From: Cylicocyclus nassatus
Taxonomy: Eukaryota > Nematoda > Chromadorea > Rhabditida > Strongylidae
Direction: 5' to 3'
NCBI GenBank assembly: GCA_958299035.1
Contig: CATQJL010000305.1
Coordinates: 67,858,792 to 67,922,791, forward strand
DNA: 64,000 bases
Both the position numbers and the translations under genes were made by a program. The notes under the pieces were generated by a model. The model did not search any database, was not told where the DNA came from, and was given only the letters and a program-made list of their open reading frames with translations. Below, in pieces: positions 32,601 to 44,979 of this stretch; the stretch's first letter is position 1, and the number at the start of each line of letters is the position of its first letter.

Positions 32601-33167
32601 TAACCGAAATCAGTCGCAAGCGGCTGTATTTTGTAGGCTTTGCTTGCTCTTAGGTACTGTAGTCTAAAAATGGGCCGAACCGGGATTCGAACCCGGGACC
32701 TCTCGCACCCGAAGCGAGATTCACACCCCTGACCATTCGGCCAATAGTGATTACAATTGCTAGCTAACCGAAATCAGTCGCAAGCGGCTGTATTTTGTAG
32801 GCTTTGCTTGCTCTTAGGTACTGTAGTCTAAAAATGGGCCGAACCGGGATTCGAACCCGGGACCTCTCGCACCCGAAGCGAGAATCATACCCCTAGACCA
32901 TCCGGCCAACAGTGATTACAATTGCTCAGCTAACCGAAATCAGTCGCAAGCGGCTGTATTTTGTAGGCTTTGCTTGCTCTTAGGTACTGTAGTCTAAAAA
33001 TGGGCCGAACCGGGATTCGAACCCGGGACCTCTCGCACCCGAAGCGAGAATCATACCCCTAGACCATCCGGCCAACAGTGATTACAATTGCTCAGCTAAC
33101 CGAAATCAGTCGCAAGCGGCTGTATTTTGTAGGCTTTGCTTGCTCTTAGGTACTCTAGTCTAAAAAT
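29699..33167 (-). tRNA. tRNA-Pro-CGG: Array block IX: 21 mixed-class copies
   Basis: Unit starts: 29699 C, 29863 T, 30029 A, 30195 A, 30361 A, 30527 T*, 30693 A (C31U, wobble with G39), 30858 B, 31022 C (G41A), 31186 C, 31350 T*, 31515 A, 31681 A (class-B type 'aatag' flank), 31846 C, 32010 T ('atagttcag'), 32176 C, 32340 T*, 32506 A, 32672 C, 32836 A, 33002 A. Units 29699-31021 resemble 20809-... of block VI and 18007-19329 in order (C, T, A, A, A, T*, A, B). T* copies 31350 and 32340 also carry G9 to A ('gactatcc'). The spacer after 33002 has 'tactctagtc'. Confidence 0.92.
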
Positions 33168-36100
33168 GGGCCGAACCGGGATTCGAACCCGGGACCTCTC
33201 GCACCCGAAGCGAGAATCATACCCCTAGACCATCCGGCAAACAGTGATTACAATTGCTAGCTAACCGAAATCAGTCGCAAGCGGCTGATATTTTGTAGGC
33301 TTTGCTTGCTCTCAGGTGCTGTAGTCTAAAAATGGGCCGAACCGGGATTCGAACCCGGGACCTCTCGCACCCGAAGCGAGAATCACACCCCTGACCATTC
33401 GGCCAATAGTGATTACAATTGCTAGCTAACCGAAATCAGTCGCAAGCGGCTGTATTTTGTAGGCTTTGCTTGCTCTTAGGTACTGTAGTCTAAAAATGGG
33501 CCGAACCGGGATTCGAACCCGGGACCTCTCGCACCCGAAGCGAGATTCACACCCCTGACCATTCGGCCAATAGTGATTACAATTGCTAGCTAACCGAAAT
33601 CAGTCGCAAGCGGCTGTATTTTGTAGGCTTTGCTTGCTCTTAGGTACTGTAGTCTAAAAATGGGCCGAACCGGGATTCGAACCCGGGACCTCTCGCACCC
33701 GAAGCGAGAATCATACCCCTAGACCATCCGGCAAACAGTGATCACAATAGTTCAGCTAACCAAAATCAGTCGCAAGCGGCTGTATTTTGTAGGCTTTGCT
33801 TGCTCTCAGGTGCTGTAGTCTAAAAATGGGCCGAACCGGGATTCGAACCCGGGACCTCTCGCACCCGAAGCGAGAATCATACCCCTAGACCATCCGGCCA
33901 ACAGTGATTACAATTGCTCAGCTAACCGAAATCAGTCGCAAGCGGCTGTATTTTGTAGGCTTTGCTTGCTCTTAGGTACTGTAGTCTAAAAATGGGCCGA
34001 ACCGGGATTCGAACCCGGGACCTCTCGCACCCGAAGCGAGAATCATACCCCTAGACCATCCGGCCAACAGTGATTACAATTGCTCATCTAACCGAAATCA
34101 GTCGCAAGCGGCTGTATTTTGTAGGCTTTGCTTGCTCTTAGGTACTGTAGTCTAAAAATGGGCCGAACCGGGATTCGAACCCGGGACCTCTCGCACCCGA
34201 AGCGAGAATCATACCCCTAGACCATCCGGCCAACAGTGATTACAATTGCTAGCTAACCGAAATCAGTCGCAAGCGGCTGATATTTTGTAGGCTTTGCTTG
34301 CTCTCAGGTGCTGTAGTCTAAAAATGGGCCGAACCGGGATTCGAACCCGGGACCTCTCGCACCCGAAGCGAGAATCACACCCCTGACCATTCGGCCAATA
34401 GTGATTACAATTGCTAGCTAACCGAAATCAGTCGCAAGCGGCTGTATTTTGTAGGCTTTGCTTGCTCTTAGGTACTGTAGTCTAAAAATGGGCCGAACCG
34501 GGATTCGAACCCGGGACCTCTCGCACCCGAAGCGAGAATCATACCCCTAGACTATCCGGCAAACAGTGATTACAATTGCTAGCTAACCGAAATCAGTCGC
34601 AAGCGGCTGTATTTTGTAGGCTTTGCTTGCTCTCAGGTGCTGTAGTCTAAAAATGGGCCGAACCGGGATTCGAACCCGGGACCTCTCGCACCCGAAGCGA
34701 GAATCATACCCCTAGACCATCCGGCCAACAGTGATTACAATTGCTCAGCTAACCGAAATCAGTCGCAAGCGGCTGTATTTTGTAGGCTTTGCTTGCTCTC
34801 AGGTGCTGTAGTCTAAAAATGGGCCGAACCGGGATTCGAACCCGGGACCTCTCGCACCCGAAGCGAGAATCATACCCCTAGACCATCCGGCCAACAGTGA
34901 TTACAATTGCTAGCTAACCGAAATCAGTCGCAAGCGGCTGTATTTTGTAGGCTTTGCTTGCTCTTAGGTACTGTAGTCTAAAAATGGGCCGAACCGGGAT
35001 TCGAACCCGGGACCTCTCGCACCCGAAGCGAGAATCATACCCCTAGACCATCCGGCAAACAGTGATCACAATAGTTCAGCTAACCAAAATCAGTCGCAAG
35101 CGGCTGTATTTTGTAGGCTTTGCTTGCTCTCAGGTGCTGTAGTCTAAAAATGGGCCGAACCGGGATTCGAACCCGGGACCTCTCGCACCCGAAGCGAGAA
35201 TCATACCCCTAGACCATCCGGCCAACAGTGATTACAATTGCTCAGCTAACCGAAATCAGTCGCAAGCGGCTGTATTTTGTAGGCTTTGCTTGCTCTTAGG
35301 TACTGTAGTCTAAAAATGGGCCGAACCGGGATTCGAACCCGGGACCTCTCGCACCCGAAGCGAGAATCATACCCCTAGACCATCCGGCCAACAGTGATTA
35401 CAATTGCTCATCTAACCGAAATCAGTCGCAAGCGGCTGTATTTTGTAGGCTTTGCTTGCTCTTAGGTACTGTAGTCTAAAAATGGGCCGAACCGGGATTC
35501 GAACCCGGGACCTCTCGCACCCGAAGCGAGAATCATACCCCTAGACCATCCGGCCAACAGTGATTACAATTGCTAGCTAACCGAAATCAGTCGCAAGCGG
35601 CTGATATTTTGTAGGCTTTGCTTGCTCTCAGGTGCTGTAGTCTAAAAATGGGCCGAACCGGGATTCGAACCCGGGACCTCTCGCACCCGAAGCGAGAATC
35701 ACACCCCTGACCATTCGGCCAATAGTGATTACAATTGCTAGCTAACCGAAATCAGTCGCAAGCGGCTGTATTTTGTAGGCTTTGCTTGCTCTTAGGTACT
35801 GTAGTCTAAAAATGGGCCGAACCGGGATTCGAACCCGGGACCTCTCGCACCCGAAGCGAGAATCATACCCCTAGACTATCCGGCAAACAGTGATTACAAT
35901 TGCTAGCTAACCGAAATCAGTCGCAAGCGGCTGTATTTTGTAGGCTTTGCTTGCTCTCAGGTGCTGTAGTCTAAAAATGGGCCGAACCGGGATTCGAACC
36001 CGGGACCTCTCGCACCCGAAGCGAGAATCATACCCCTAGACCATCCGGCCAACAGTGATTACAATTGCTCAGCTAACCGAAATCAGTCGCAAGCGGCTGT

Positions 36101-39100
36101 ATTTTGTAGGCTTTGCTTGCTCTTAGGTACTGTAGTCTAAAAATGGGCCGAACCGGGATTCGAACCCGGGACCTCTCGCACCCGAAGCGAGAATCATACC
36201 CCTAGACCATCCGGCCAACAGTGATTACAATTGCTCAGCTAACCGAAATCAGTCGCAAGCGGCTGTATTTTGTAGGCTTTGCTTGCTCTTAGGTACTGTA
36301 GTCTAAAAATGGGCCGAACCGGGATTCGAACCCGGGACCTCTCGCACCCGAAGCGAGAATCATACCCCTAGACCATCCGGCCAACAGTGATTACAATTGC
36401 TCAGCTAACCGAAATCAGTCGCAAGCGGCTGTATTTTGTAGGCTTTGCTTGCTCTTAGGTACTCTAGTCTAAAAATGGGCCGAACCGGGATTCGAACCCG
36501 GGACCTCTCGCACCCGAAGCGAGAATCATACCCCTAGACCATCCGGCAAACAGTGATTACAATTGCTAGCTAACCGAAATCAGTCGCAAGCGGCTGATAT
36601 TTTGTAGGCTTTGCTTGCTCTCAGGTGCTGTAGTCTAAAAATGGGCCGAACCGGGATTCGAACCCGGGACCTCTCGCACCCGAAGCGAGAATCACACCCC
36701 TGACCATTCGGCCAATAGTGATTACAATTGCTAGCTAACCGAAATCAGTCGCAAGCGGCTGTATTTTGTAGGCTTTGCTTGCTCTTAGGTACTGTAGTCT
36801 AAAAATGGGCCGAACCGGGATTCGAACCCGGGACCTCTCGCACCCGAAGCGAGATTCACACCCCTGACCATTCGGCCAATAGTGATTACAATTGCTAGCT
36901 AACCGAAATCAGTCGCAAGCGGCTGTATTTTGTAGGCTTTGCTTGCTCTTAGGTACTGTAGTCTAAAAATGGGCCGAACCGGGATTCGAACCCGGGACCT
37001 CTCGCACCCGAAGCGAGAATCATACCCCTAGACCATCCGGCAAACAGTGATCACAATAGTTCAGCTAACCAAAATCAGTCGCAAGCGGCTGTATTTTGTA
37101 GGCTTTGCTTGCTCTCAGGTGCTGTAGTCTAAAAATGGGCCGAACCGGGATTCGAACCCGGGACCTCTCGCACCCGAAGCGAGAATCATACCCCTAGACC
37201 ATCCGGCCAACAGTGATTACAATTGCTCAGCTAACCGAAATCAGTCGCAAGCGGCTGTATTTTGTAGGCTTTGCTTGCTCTTAGGTACTGTAGTCTAAAA
37301 ATGGGCCGAACCGGGATTCGAACCCGGGACCTCTCGCACCCGAAGCGAGAATCATACCCCTAGACCATCCGGCCAACAGTGATTACAATTGCTCATCTAA
37401 CCGAAATCAGTCGCAAGCGGCTGTATTTTGTAGGCTTTGCTTGCTCTTAGGTACTGTAGTCTAAAAATGGGCCGAACCGGGATTCGAACCCGGGACCTCT
37501 CGCACCCGAAGCGAGAATCATACCCCTAGACCATCCGGCAAACAGTGATCACAATAGTTCAGCTAACCAAAATCAGTCGCAAGCGGCTGTATTTTGTAGG
37601 CTTTGCTTGCTCTCAGGTGCTGTAGTCTAAAAATGGGCCGAACCGGGATTCGAACCCGGGACCTCTCGCACCCGAAGCGAGAATCATACCCCTAGACCAT
37701 CCGGCCAACAGTGATTACAATTGCTCAGCTAACCGAAATCAGTCGCAAGCGGCTGTATTTTGTAGGCTTTGCTTGCTCTTAGGTACTGTAGTCTAAAAAT
37801 GGGCCGAACCGGGATTCGAACCCGGGACCTCTCGCACCCGAAGCGAGAATCATACCCCTAGACCATCCGGCCAACAGTGATTACAATTGCTCATCTAACC
37901 GAAATCAGTCGCAAGCGGCTGTATTTTGTAGGCTTTGCTTGCTCTTAGGTACTGTAGTCTAAAAATGGGCCGAACCGGGATTCGAACCCGGGACCTCTCG
38001 CACCCGAAGCGAGAATCATACCCCTAGACCATCCGGCCAACAGTGATTACAATTGCTAGCTAACCGAAATCAGTCGCAAGCGGCTGATATTTTGTAGGCT
38101 TTGCTTGCTCTCAGGTGCTGTAGTCTAAAAATGGGCCGAACCGGGATTCGAACCCGGGACCTCTCGCACCCGAAGCGAGAATCACACCCCTGACCATTCG
38201 GCCAATAGTGATTACAATTGCTAGCTAACCGAAATCAGTCGCAAGCGGCTGTATTTTGTAGGCTTTGCTTGCTCTTAGGTACTGTAGTCTAAAAATGGGC
38301 CGAACCGGGATTCGAACCCGGGACCTCTCGCACCCGAAGCGAGAATCATACCCCTAGACTATCCGGCAAACAGTGATTACAATTGCTAGCTAACCGAAAT
38401 CAGTCGCAAGCGGCTGTATTTTGTAGGCTTTGCTTGCTCTCAGGTGCTGTAGTCTAAAAATGGGCCGAACCGGGATTCGAACCCGGGACCTCTCGCACCC
38501 GAAGCGAGAATCATACCCCTAGACCATCCGGCCAACAGTGATTACAATTGCTCAGCTAACCGAAATCAGTCGCAAGCGGCTGTATTTTGTAGGCTTTGCT
38601 TGCTCTTAGGTACTGTAGTCTAAAAATGGGCCGAACCGGGATTCGAACCCGGGACCTCTCGCACCCGAAGCGAGAATCATACCCCTAGACCATCCGGCCA
38701 ACAGTGATTACAATTGCTCAGCTAACCGAAATCAGTCGCAAGCGGCTGTATTTTGTAGGCTTTGCTTGCTCTTAGGTACTGTAGTCTAAAAATGGGCCGA
38801 ACCGGGATTCGAACCCGGGACCTCTCGCACCCGAAGCGAGAATCATACCCCTAGACCATCCGGCCAACAGTGATTACAATTGCTCAGCTAACCGAAATCA
38901 GTCGCAAGCGGCTGTATTTTGTAGGCTTTGCTTGCTCTTAGGTACTCTAGTCTAAAAATGGGCCGAACCGGGATTCGAACCCGGGACCTCTCGCACCCGA
39001 AGCGAGAATCATACCCCTAGACCATCCGGCAAACAGTGATTACAATTGCTAGCTAACCGAAATCAGTCGCAAGCGGCTGATATTTTGTAGGCTTTGCTTG

Positions 39101-40445
39101 CTCTCAGGTGCTGTAGTCTAAAAATGGGCCGAACCGGGATTCGAACCCGGGACCTCTCGCACCCGAAGCGAGAATCACACCCCTGACCATTCGGCCAATA
39201 GTGATTACAATTGCTAGCTAACCGAAATCAGTCGCAAGCGGCTGTATTTTGTAGGCTTTGCTTGCTCTTAGGTACTGTAGTCTAAAAATGGGCCGAACCG
39301 GGATTCGAACCCGGGACCTCTCGCACCCGAAGCGAGATTCACACCCCTGACCATTCGGCCAATAGTGATTACAATTGCTAGCTAACCGAAATCAGTCGCA
39401 AGCGGCTGTATTTTGTAGGCTTTGCTTGCTCTTAGGTACTGTAGTCTAAAAATGGGCCGAACCGGGATTCGAACCCGGGACCTCTCGCACCCGAAGCGAG
39501 AATCATACCCCTAGACCATCCGGCAAACAGTGATCACAATAGTTCAGCTAACCAAAATCAGTCGCAAGCGGCTGTATTTTGTAGGCTTTGCTTGCTCTCA
39601 GGTGCTGTAGTCTAAAAATGGGCCGAACCGGGATTCGAACCCGGGACCTCTCGCACCCGAAGCGAGAATCATACCCCTAGACCATCCGGCCAACAGTGAT
39701 TACAATTGCTCAGCTAACCGAAATCAGTCGCAAGCGGCTGTATTTTGTAGGCTTTGCTTGCTCTTAGGTACTGTAGTCTAAAAATGGGCCGAACCGGGAT
39801 TCGAACCCGGGACCTCTCGCACCCGAAGCGAGAATCATACCCCTAGACCATCCGGCCAACAGTGATTACAATTGCTCATCTAACCGAAATCAGTCGCAAG
39901 CGGCTGTATTTTGTAGGCTTTGCTTGCTCTTAGGTACTGTAGTCTAAAAATGGGCCGAACCGGGATTCGAACCCGGGACCTCTCGCACCCGAAGCGAGAA
40001 TCATACCCCTAGACCATCCGGCCAACAGTGATTACAATTGCTAGCTAACCGAAATCAGTCGCAAGCGGCTGATATTTTGTAGGCTTTGCTTGCTCTCAGG
40101 TGCTGTAGTCTAAAAATGGGCCGAACCGGGATTCGAACCCGGGACCTCTCGCACCCGAAGCGAGAATCACACCCCTGACCATTCGGCCAATAGTGATTAC
40201 AATTGCTAGCTAACCGAAATCAGTCGCAAGCGGCTGTATTTTGTAGGCTTTGCTTGCTCTTAGGTACTGTAGTCTAAAAATGGGCCGAACCGGGATTCGA
40301 ACCCGGGACCTCTCGCACCCGAAGCGAGATTCACACCCCTGACCATTCGGCCAATAGTGATTACAATTGCTAGCTAACCGAAATCAGTCGCAAGCGGCTG
40401 TATTTTGTAGGCTTTGCTTGCTCTTAGGTACTGTAGTCTAAAAAT
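33168..40445 (-). tRNA. tRNA-Pro-CGG: Array block X: 44 copies in 15- and 20-unit higher-order repeats
   Basis: Unit starts: 33168 T*, 33334 B, 33498 C, 33662 T, 33828 A, 33994 A, 34160 A, 34326 B, 34490 T*, 34655 A, 34821 A, 34986 T, 35152 A, 35318 A, 35484 A, 35650 B, 35814 T*, 35979 A, 36145 A, 36311 A, 36477 T*, 36643 B, 36807 C, 36971 T, 37137 A, 37303 A, 37469 T, 37635 A, 37801 A, 37967 A, 38133 B, 38297 T*, 38462 A, 38628 A, 38794 A, 38960 T*, 39126 B, 39290 C, 39454 T, 39620 A, 39786 A, 39952 A, 40118 B, 40282 C. T copies have 'atagttcag'; 34490, 35814 and 38297 have G9A; several units carry the 'ggctgatatt' insertion. Confidence 0.93.
36477..40445. repeat. 15-unit repeat of 2483 bp with an internal three-unit duplication
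   Basis: 'tactctagtc' is at 33151, 36460 and 38943 (steps 3309 and 2483 bp), each directly left of a T* unit with the 'ggctgatatt' spacer (33168, 36477, 38960). Within 36477-38959 the T-A-A triplet 36971-37468 is duplicated at 37469-37966 (498 bp). In 33168-36476 an eight-unit step (1324 bp) is visible from 33662 to 34986. Confidence 0.87.
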
Positions 40446-40611
40446 GGGCCGAACCGGGATTCGAACCCGGGACCTCTCGCACCCGAAGCGAGAATCATAC
40501 CCCTAGACCATCCGGCAAACAGTGATCACAATAGCTCAGCTAACCAAAATCAGTCGCAAGCGGCTGTATTTTGTAGGCTTTGCTTGCTCTCAGGTGCTGT
40601 AGTCTAAAATT

Positions 40612-40679
40612 GGGCCGAACCTTCGAACCCGGGACCTCTCGCACCCGAAGCGAGAATCATACCCCTAGACCATCCGGCC
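40612..40679 (-). pseudogene. tRNA-Pro-CGG: Copy with 4-nt T-arm deletion and T4 terminator
   Basis: 'gggccgaaccttcgaaccc' lacks the four bases 'ggga', deleting most of the 3' T-stem and the end of box B; the body is 68 nt. The terminator ahead of it on + reads 'aaaatt', so the transcript end would be a T4 run two bases from C73 rather than T5. This is the clearest broken gene in the array. Confidence 0.9.
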
Positions 40680-41599
40680 AACAGTGATTACAATTGCTCA
40701 GCTAACCGAAATCAGTCGCAAGCGGCTGTATTTTGTAGGCTTTGCTTGCTCTTAGGTACTGTAGTCTAAAAATGGGCCGAACCGGGAATCGAACCCGGGA
40801 CCTCTCGCACCCGAAGCGAGAATCATACCCCTAGACCATCCGGCCAACAGTGATTACAATTGCTCAGCTAACCGAAATCAGTCGCAAGCGGCTGTATTTT
40901 GTAGGCTTTGCTTGCTCTTAGGTACTGCAGTCTAAAAATGGGCCGAACCGGGATTCGAACCCGGGACCTCTCGCACCCGAAGCGAGAATCATACCCCTAG
41001 ACCATCCGGCCAACAGTGATTACAATTGCTAGCTAACCGAAATCAGTCGCAAGCGGCTGATATTTTGTAGGCTTTGCTTGCTCTCAGGTGCTGTAGTCTA
41101 AAAATGGGCCGAACCGGGATTCGAACCCGGGACCTCTCGCACCCGAAGCGAGAATCACACCCCTGACCATTCGGCCAATAGTGATTACAATTGCTAGCTA
41201 ACCGAAATCAGTCGCAAGCGGCTGTATTTTGTAGGCTTTGCTTGCTCTTAGGTACTGTAGTCTAAAAATGGGCCGAACCGGGATTCGAACCCGGGACCTC
41301 TCGCACCCGAAGCGAGATTCACACCCCTGACCATTCGGCCAATAGTGATTACAATTGCTAGCTAACCGAAATCAGTCGCAAGCGGCTGTATTTTGTAGGC
41401 TTTGCTTGCTCTTAGGTACTGTAGTCTAAAAATGGGCCGAACCGGGATTCGAACCCGGGACCTCTCGCACCCGAAGCGAGAATCATACCCCTAGACCATC
41501 CGGCAAACAGTGATCACAATAGCTCAGCTAACCGAAATCAGTCGCAAGCGGCTGTATTTTGTAGGCTTTGCTTGCTCTTAGGTACTGTAGTCTAAAAAT

Positions 41600-41671
41600 G
41601 GGCCGAACCGGGAATCGAACCCGGGAACTCTCGCACCCGAAGCGAGAATCATACCCCTAGACCATCCGGCC
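41600..41671 (-). tRNA. tRNA-Pro-CGG: Class A copy with A59U and G46U
   Basis: 'gggaatcgaaccc' and 'gggaactctcg' on + give U at 59 (T-loop) and U at 46 (variable loop). Repeated at 43250. Copies 40774 and 42424 have A59U only. All stems are kept. Confidence 0.8.
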
Positions 41672-42261
41672 AACAGTGATTACAATTGCTCAGCTAACCG
41701 AAATCAGTCGCAAGCGGCTGTATTTTGTAGGCTTTGCTTGCTCTTAGGTACTGCAGTCTAAAAATGGGCCGAACCGGGATTCGAACCCGGGACCTCTCGC
41801 ACCCGAAGCGAGAATCATACCCCTAGACCATCCGGCCAACAGTGATTACAATTGCTAGCTAACCGAAATCAGTCGCAAGCGGCTGATATTTTGTAGGCTT
41901 TGCTTGCTCTCAGGTGCTGTAGTCTAAAAATGGGCCGAACCGGGATTCGAACCCGGGACCTCTCGCACCCGAAGCGAGAATCACACCCCTGACCATTCGG
42001 CCAATAGTGATTACAATTGCTAGCTAACCGAAATCAGTCGCAAGCGGCTGTATTTTGTAGGCTTTGCTTGCTCTTAGGTACTGTAGTCTAAAAATGGGCC
42101 GAACCGGGATTCGAACCCGGGACCTCTCGCACCCGAAGCGAGAATCATACCCCTAGACCATCCGGCAAACAGTGATCACAATAGCTCAGCTAACCAAAAT
42201 CAGTCGCAAGCGGCTGTATTTTGTAGGCTTTGCTTGCTCTCAGGTGCTGTAGTCTAAAATT

Positions 42262-42329
42262 GGGCCGAACCTTCGAACCCGGGACCTCTCGCACCCGAAG
42301 CGAGAATCATACCCCTAGACCATCCGGCC
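42262..42329 (-). pseudogene. tRNA-Pro-CGG: Second copy with 4-nt T-arm deletion and T4 terminator
   Basis: Same deletion and same T4 terminator as 40612, exactly 1650 bp away inside the 10-unit repeat. Genes 47066 and 48394 have the T4 terminator without the deletion, so the terminator change came first or was separated later by exchange. Confidence 0.9.
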
Positions 42330-44907
42330 AACAGTGATTACAATTGCTCAGCTAACCGAAATCAGTCGCAAGCGGCTGTATTTTGTAGGCTTTGCTTGCT
42401 CTTAGGTACTGTAGTCTAAAAATGGGCCGAACCGGGAATCGAACCCGGGACCTCTCGCACCCGAAGCGAGAATCATACCCCTAGACCATCCGGCCAACAG
42501 TGATTACAATTGCTCAGCTAACCGAAATCAGTCGCAAGCGGCTGTATTTTGTAGGCTTTGCTTGCTCTTAGGTACTGCAGTCTAAAAATGGGCCGAACCG
42601 GGATTCGAACCCGGGACCTCTCGCACCCGAAGCGAGAATCATACCCCTAGACCATCCGGCCAACAGTGATTACAATTGCTAGCTAACCGAAATCAGTCGC
42701 AAGCGGCTGATATTTTGTAGGCTTTGCTTGCTCTCAGGTGCTGTAGTCTAAAAATGGGCCGAACCGGGATTCGAACCCGGGACCTCTCGCACCCGAAGCG
42801 AGAATCACACCCCTGACCATTCGGCCAATAGTGATTACAATTGCTAGCTAACCGAAATCAGTCGCAAGCGGCTGTATTTTGTAGGCTTTGCTTGCTCTTA
42901 GGTACTGTAGTCTAAAAATGGGCCGAACCGGGATTCGAACCCGGGACCTCTCGCACCCGAAGCGAGATTCACACCCCTGACCATTCGGCCAATAGTGATT
43001 ACAATTGCTAGCTAACCGAAATCAGTCGCAAGCGGCTGTATTTTGTAGGCTTTGCTTGCTCTTAGGTACTGTAGTCTAAAAATGGGCCGAACCGGGATTC
43101 GAACCCGGGACCTCTCGCACCCGAAGCGAGAATCATACCCCTAGACCATCCGGCAAACAGTGATCACAATAGCTCAGCTAACCGAAATCAGTCGCAAGCG
43201 GCTGTATTTTGTAGGCTTTGCTTGCTCTTAGGTACTGTAGTCTAAAAATGGGCCGAACCGGGAATCGAACCCGGGAACTCTCGCACCCGAAGCGAGAATC
43301 ATACCCCTAGACCATCCGGCCAACAGTGATTACAATTGCTCAGCTAACCGAAATCAGTCGCAAGCGGCTGTATTTTGTAGGCTTTGCTTGCTCTTAGGTA
43401 CTGCAGTCTAAAAATGGGCCGAACCGGGATTCGAACCCGGGACCTCTCGCACCCGAAGCGAGAATCATACCCCTAGACCATCCGGCCAACAGTGATTACA
43501 ATTGCTAGCTAACCGAAATCAGTCGCAAGCGGCTGATATTTTGTAGGCTTTGCTTGCTCTCAGGTGCTGTAGTCTAAAAATGGGCCGAACCGGGATTCGA
43601 ACCCGGGACCTCTCGCACCCGAAGCGAGAATCACACCCCTGACCATTCGGCCAATAGTGATTACAATTGCTAGCTAACCGAAATCAGTCGCAAGCGGCTG
43701 TATTTTGTAGGCTTTGCTTGCTCTTAGGTACTGTAGTCTAAAAATGGGCCGAACCGGGATTCGAACCCGGGACCTCTCGCACCCGAAGCGAGAATCATAC
43801 CCCTAGACCATCCGGCCAACAGTGATTACAATTGCTCAGCTAACCGAAATCAGTCGCAAGCGGCTGTATTTTGTAGGCTTTGCTTGCTCTCAGGTGCTGT
43901 AGTCTAAAAATGGGCCGAACCGGGATTCGAACCCGGGACCTCTCGCACCCGAAGCGAGAATCATACCCCTAGACCATCCGGCCAACAGTGATTACAATTG
44001 CTCAGCTAACCGAAATCAGTCGCAAGCGGCTGTATTTTGTAGGCTTTGCTTGCTCTTAGGTACTGCAGTCTAAAAATGGGCCGAACCGGGATTCGAACCC
44101 GGGACCTCTCGCACCCGAAGCGAGAATCATACCCCTAGACCATCCGGCCAACAGTGATTACAATTGCTCAGCTAACCGAAATCAGTCGCAAGCGGCTGTA
44201 TTTTGTAGGCTTTGCTTGCTCTTAGGTACTGCAGTCTAAAAATGGGCCGAACCGGGATTCGAACCCGGGACCTCTCGCACCCGAAGCGAGAATCATACCC
44301 CTAGACCATCCGGCCAACAGTGACTACAATTGCTCAGCTAACCGAAATCAGTCGCAAGCGGCTGTATTTTGTAGGCTTTGCTTGCTCTTAGGTACTGTAG
44401 TCTAAAAATGGGCCGAACCGGGATTCGAACCCGGGACCTCTCGCACCCGAAGCGAGAATCATACCCCTAGACCATCCGGCCAACAGTGATTACAATTGCT
44501 CAGCTAACCGAAATCAGTCGCAAGCGGCTGTATTTTGTAGGCTTTGCTTGCTCTCAGGTGCTGTAGTCTAAAAATGGGCCGAACCGGGATTCGAACCCGG
44601 GACCTCTCGCACCCGAAGCGAGAATCATACCCCTAGACCATCCGGCCAACAGTGATTACAATTGCTCAGCTAACCGAAATCAGTCGCAAGCGGCTGTATT
44701 TTGTAGGCTTTGCTTGCTCTTAGGTACTGCAGTCTAAAAATGGGCCGAACCGGGATTCGAACCCGGGACCTCTCGCACCCGAAGCGAGAATCATACCCCT
44801 AGACCATCCGGCCAACAGTGATTACAATTGCTCAGCTAACCGAAATCAGTCGCAAGCGGCTGTATTTTGTAGGCTTTGCTTGCTCTCAGGTGCTGTAGTC
44901 TAAAAAT

Positions 44908-44979
44908 GGGCCGAACCGGGATTCGAACCCGGGACCTCTCGCACCCGAAGCGAGAATCATACCCCTAGACCATCTGGCC
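44908..44979 (-). tRNA. tRNA-Pro-CGG: Class A copy with G5A (A5-C68 mismatch)
   Basis: 'catctggcc' replaces 'catccggcc', placing A5 opposite C68 in the acceptor stem. The variant recurs at 47398, 48726, 50884, 52544, 54701, 57024 and 59845, each time followed on the right by units in similar order, and is a useful marker for the right-half repeats. Confidence 0.85.

Larger units (their letters stand above)
40446..43745 (-). tRNA. tRNA-Pro-CGG: Array block XI: 20 copies as two 10-unit repeats of 1650 bp
   Basis: First copy: 40446 T, 40612 A (4-nt deletion), 40774 A (A59U), 40940 A, 41106 B, 41270 C, 41434 T, 41600 A (A59U, G46U), 41766 A, 41932 B. Second copy, each +1650: 42096 T, 42262 A (4-nt deletion), 42424 A (A59U), 42590 A, 42756 B, 42920 C, 43084 T, 43250 A (A59U, G46U), 43416 A, 43582 B. 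PstI-type spacers ('gtactgcagtc') become common from here rightward. These are the last class B and C copies in the window. Confidence 0.95.
40446..43745. repeat. 10-unit higher-order repeat, 1650 bp, two tandem copies
   Basis: All ten unit starts of 40446-42095 reappear at +1650 with the same class and private changes: 4-nt deletion, T4 terminator, A59U and G46U. Uniform spacing and the absence of differences I noticed suggest a recent event. Confidence 0.94.
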
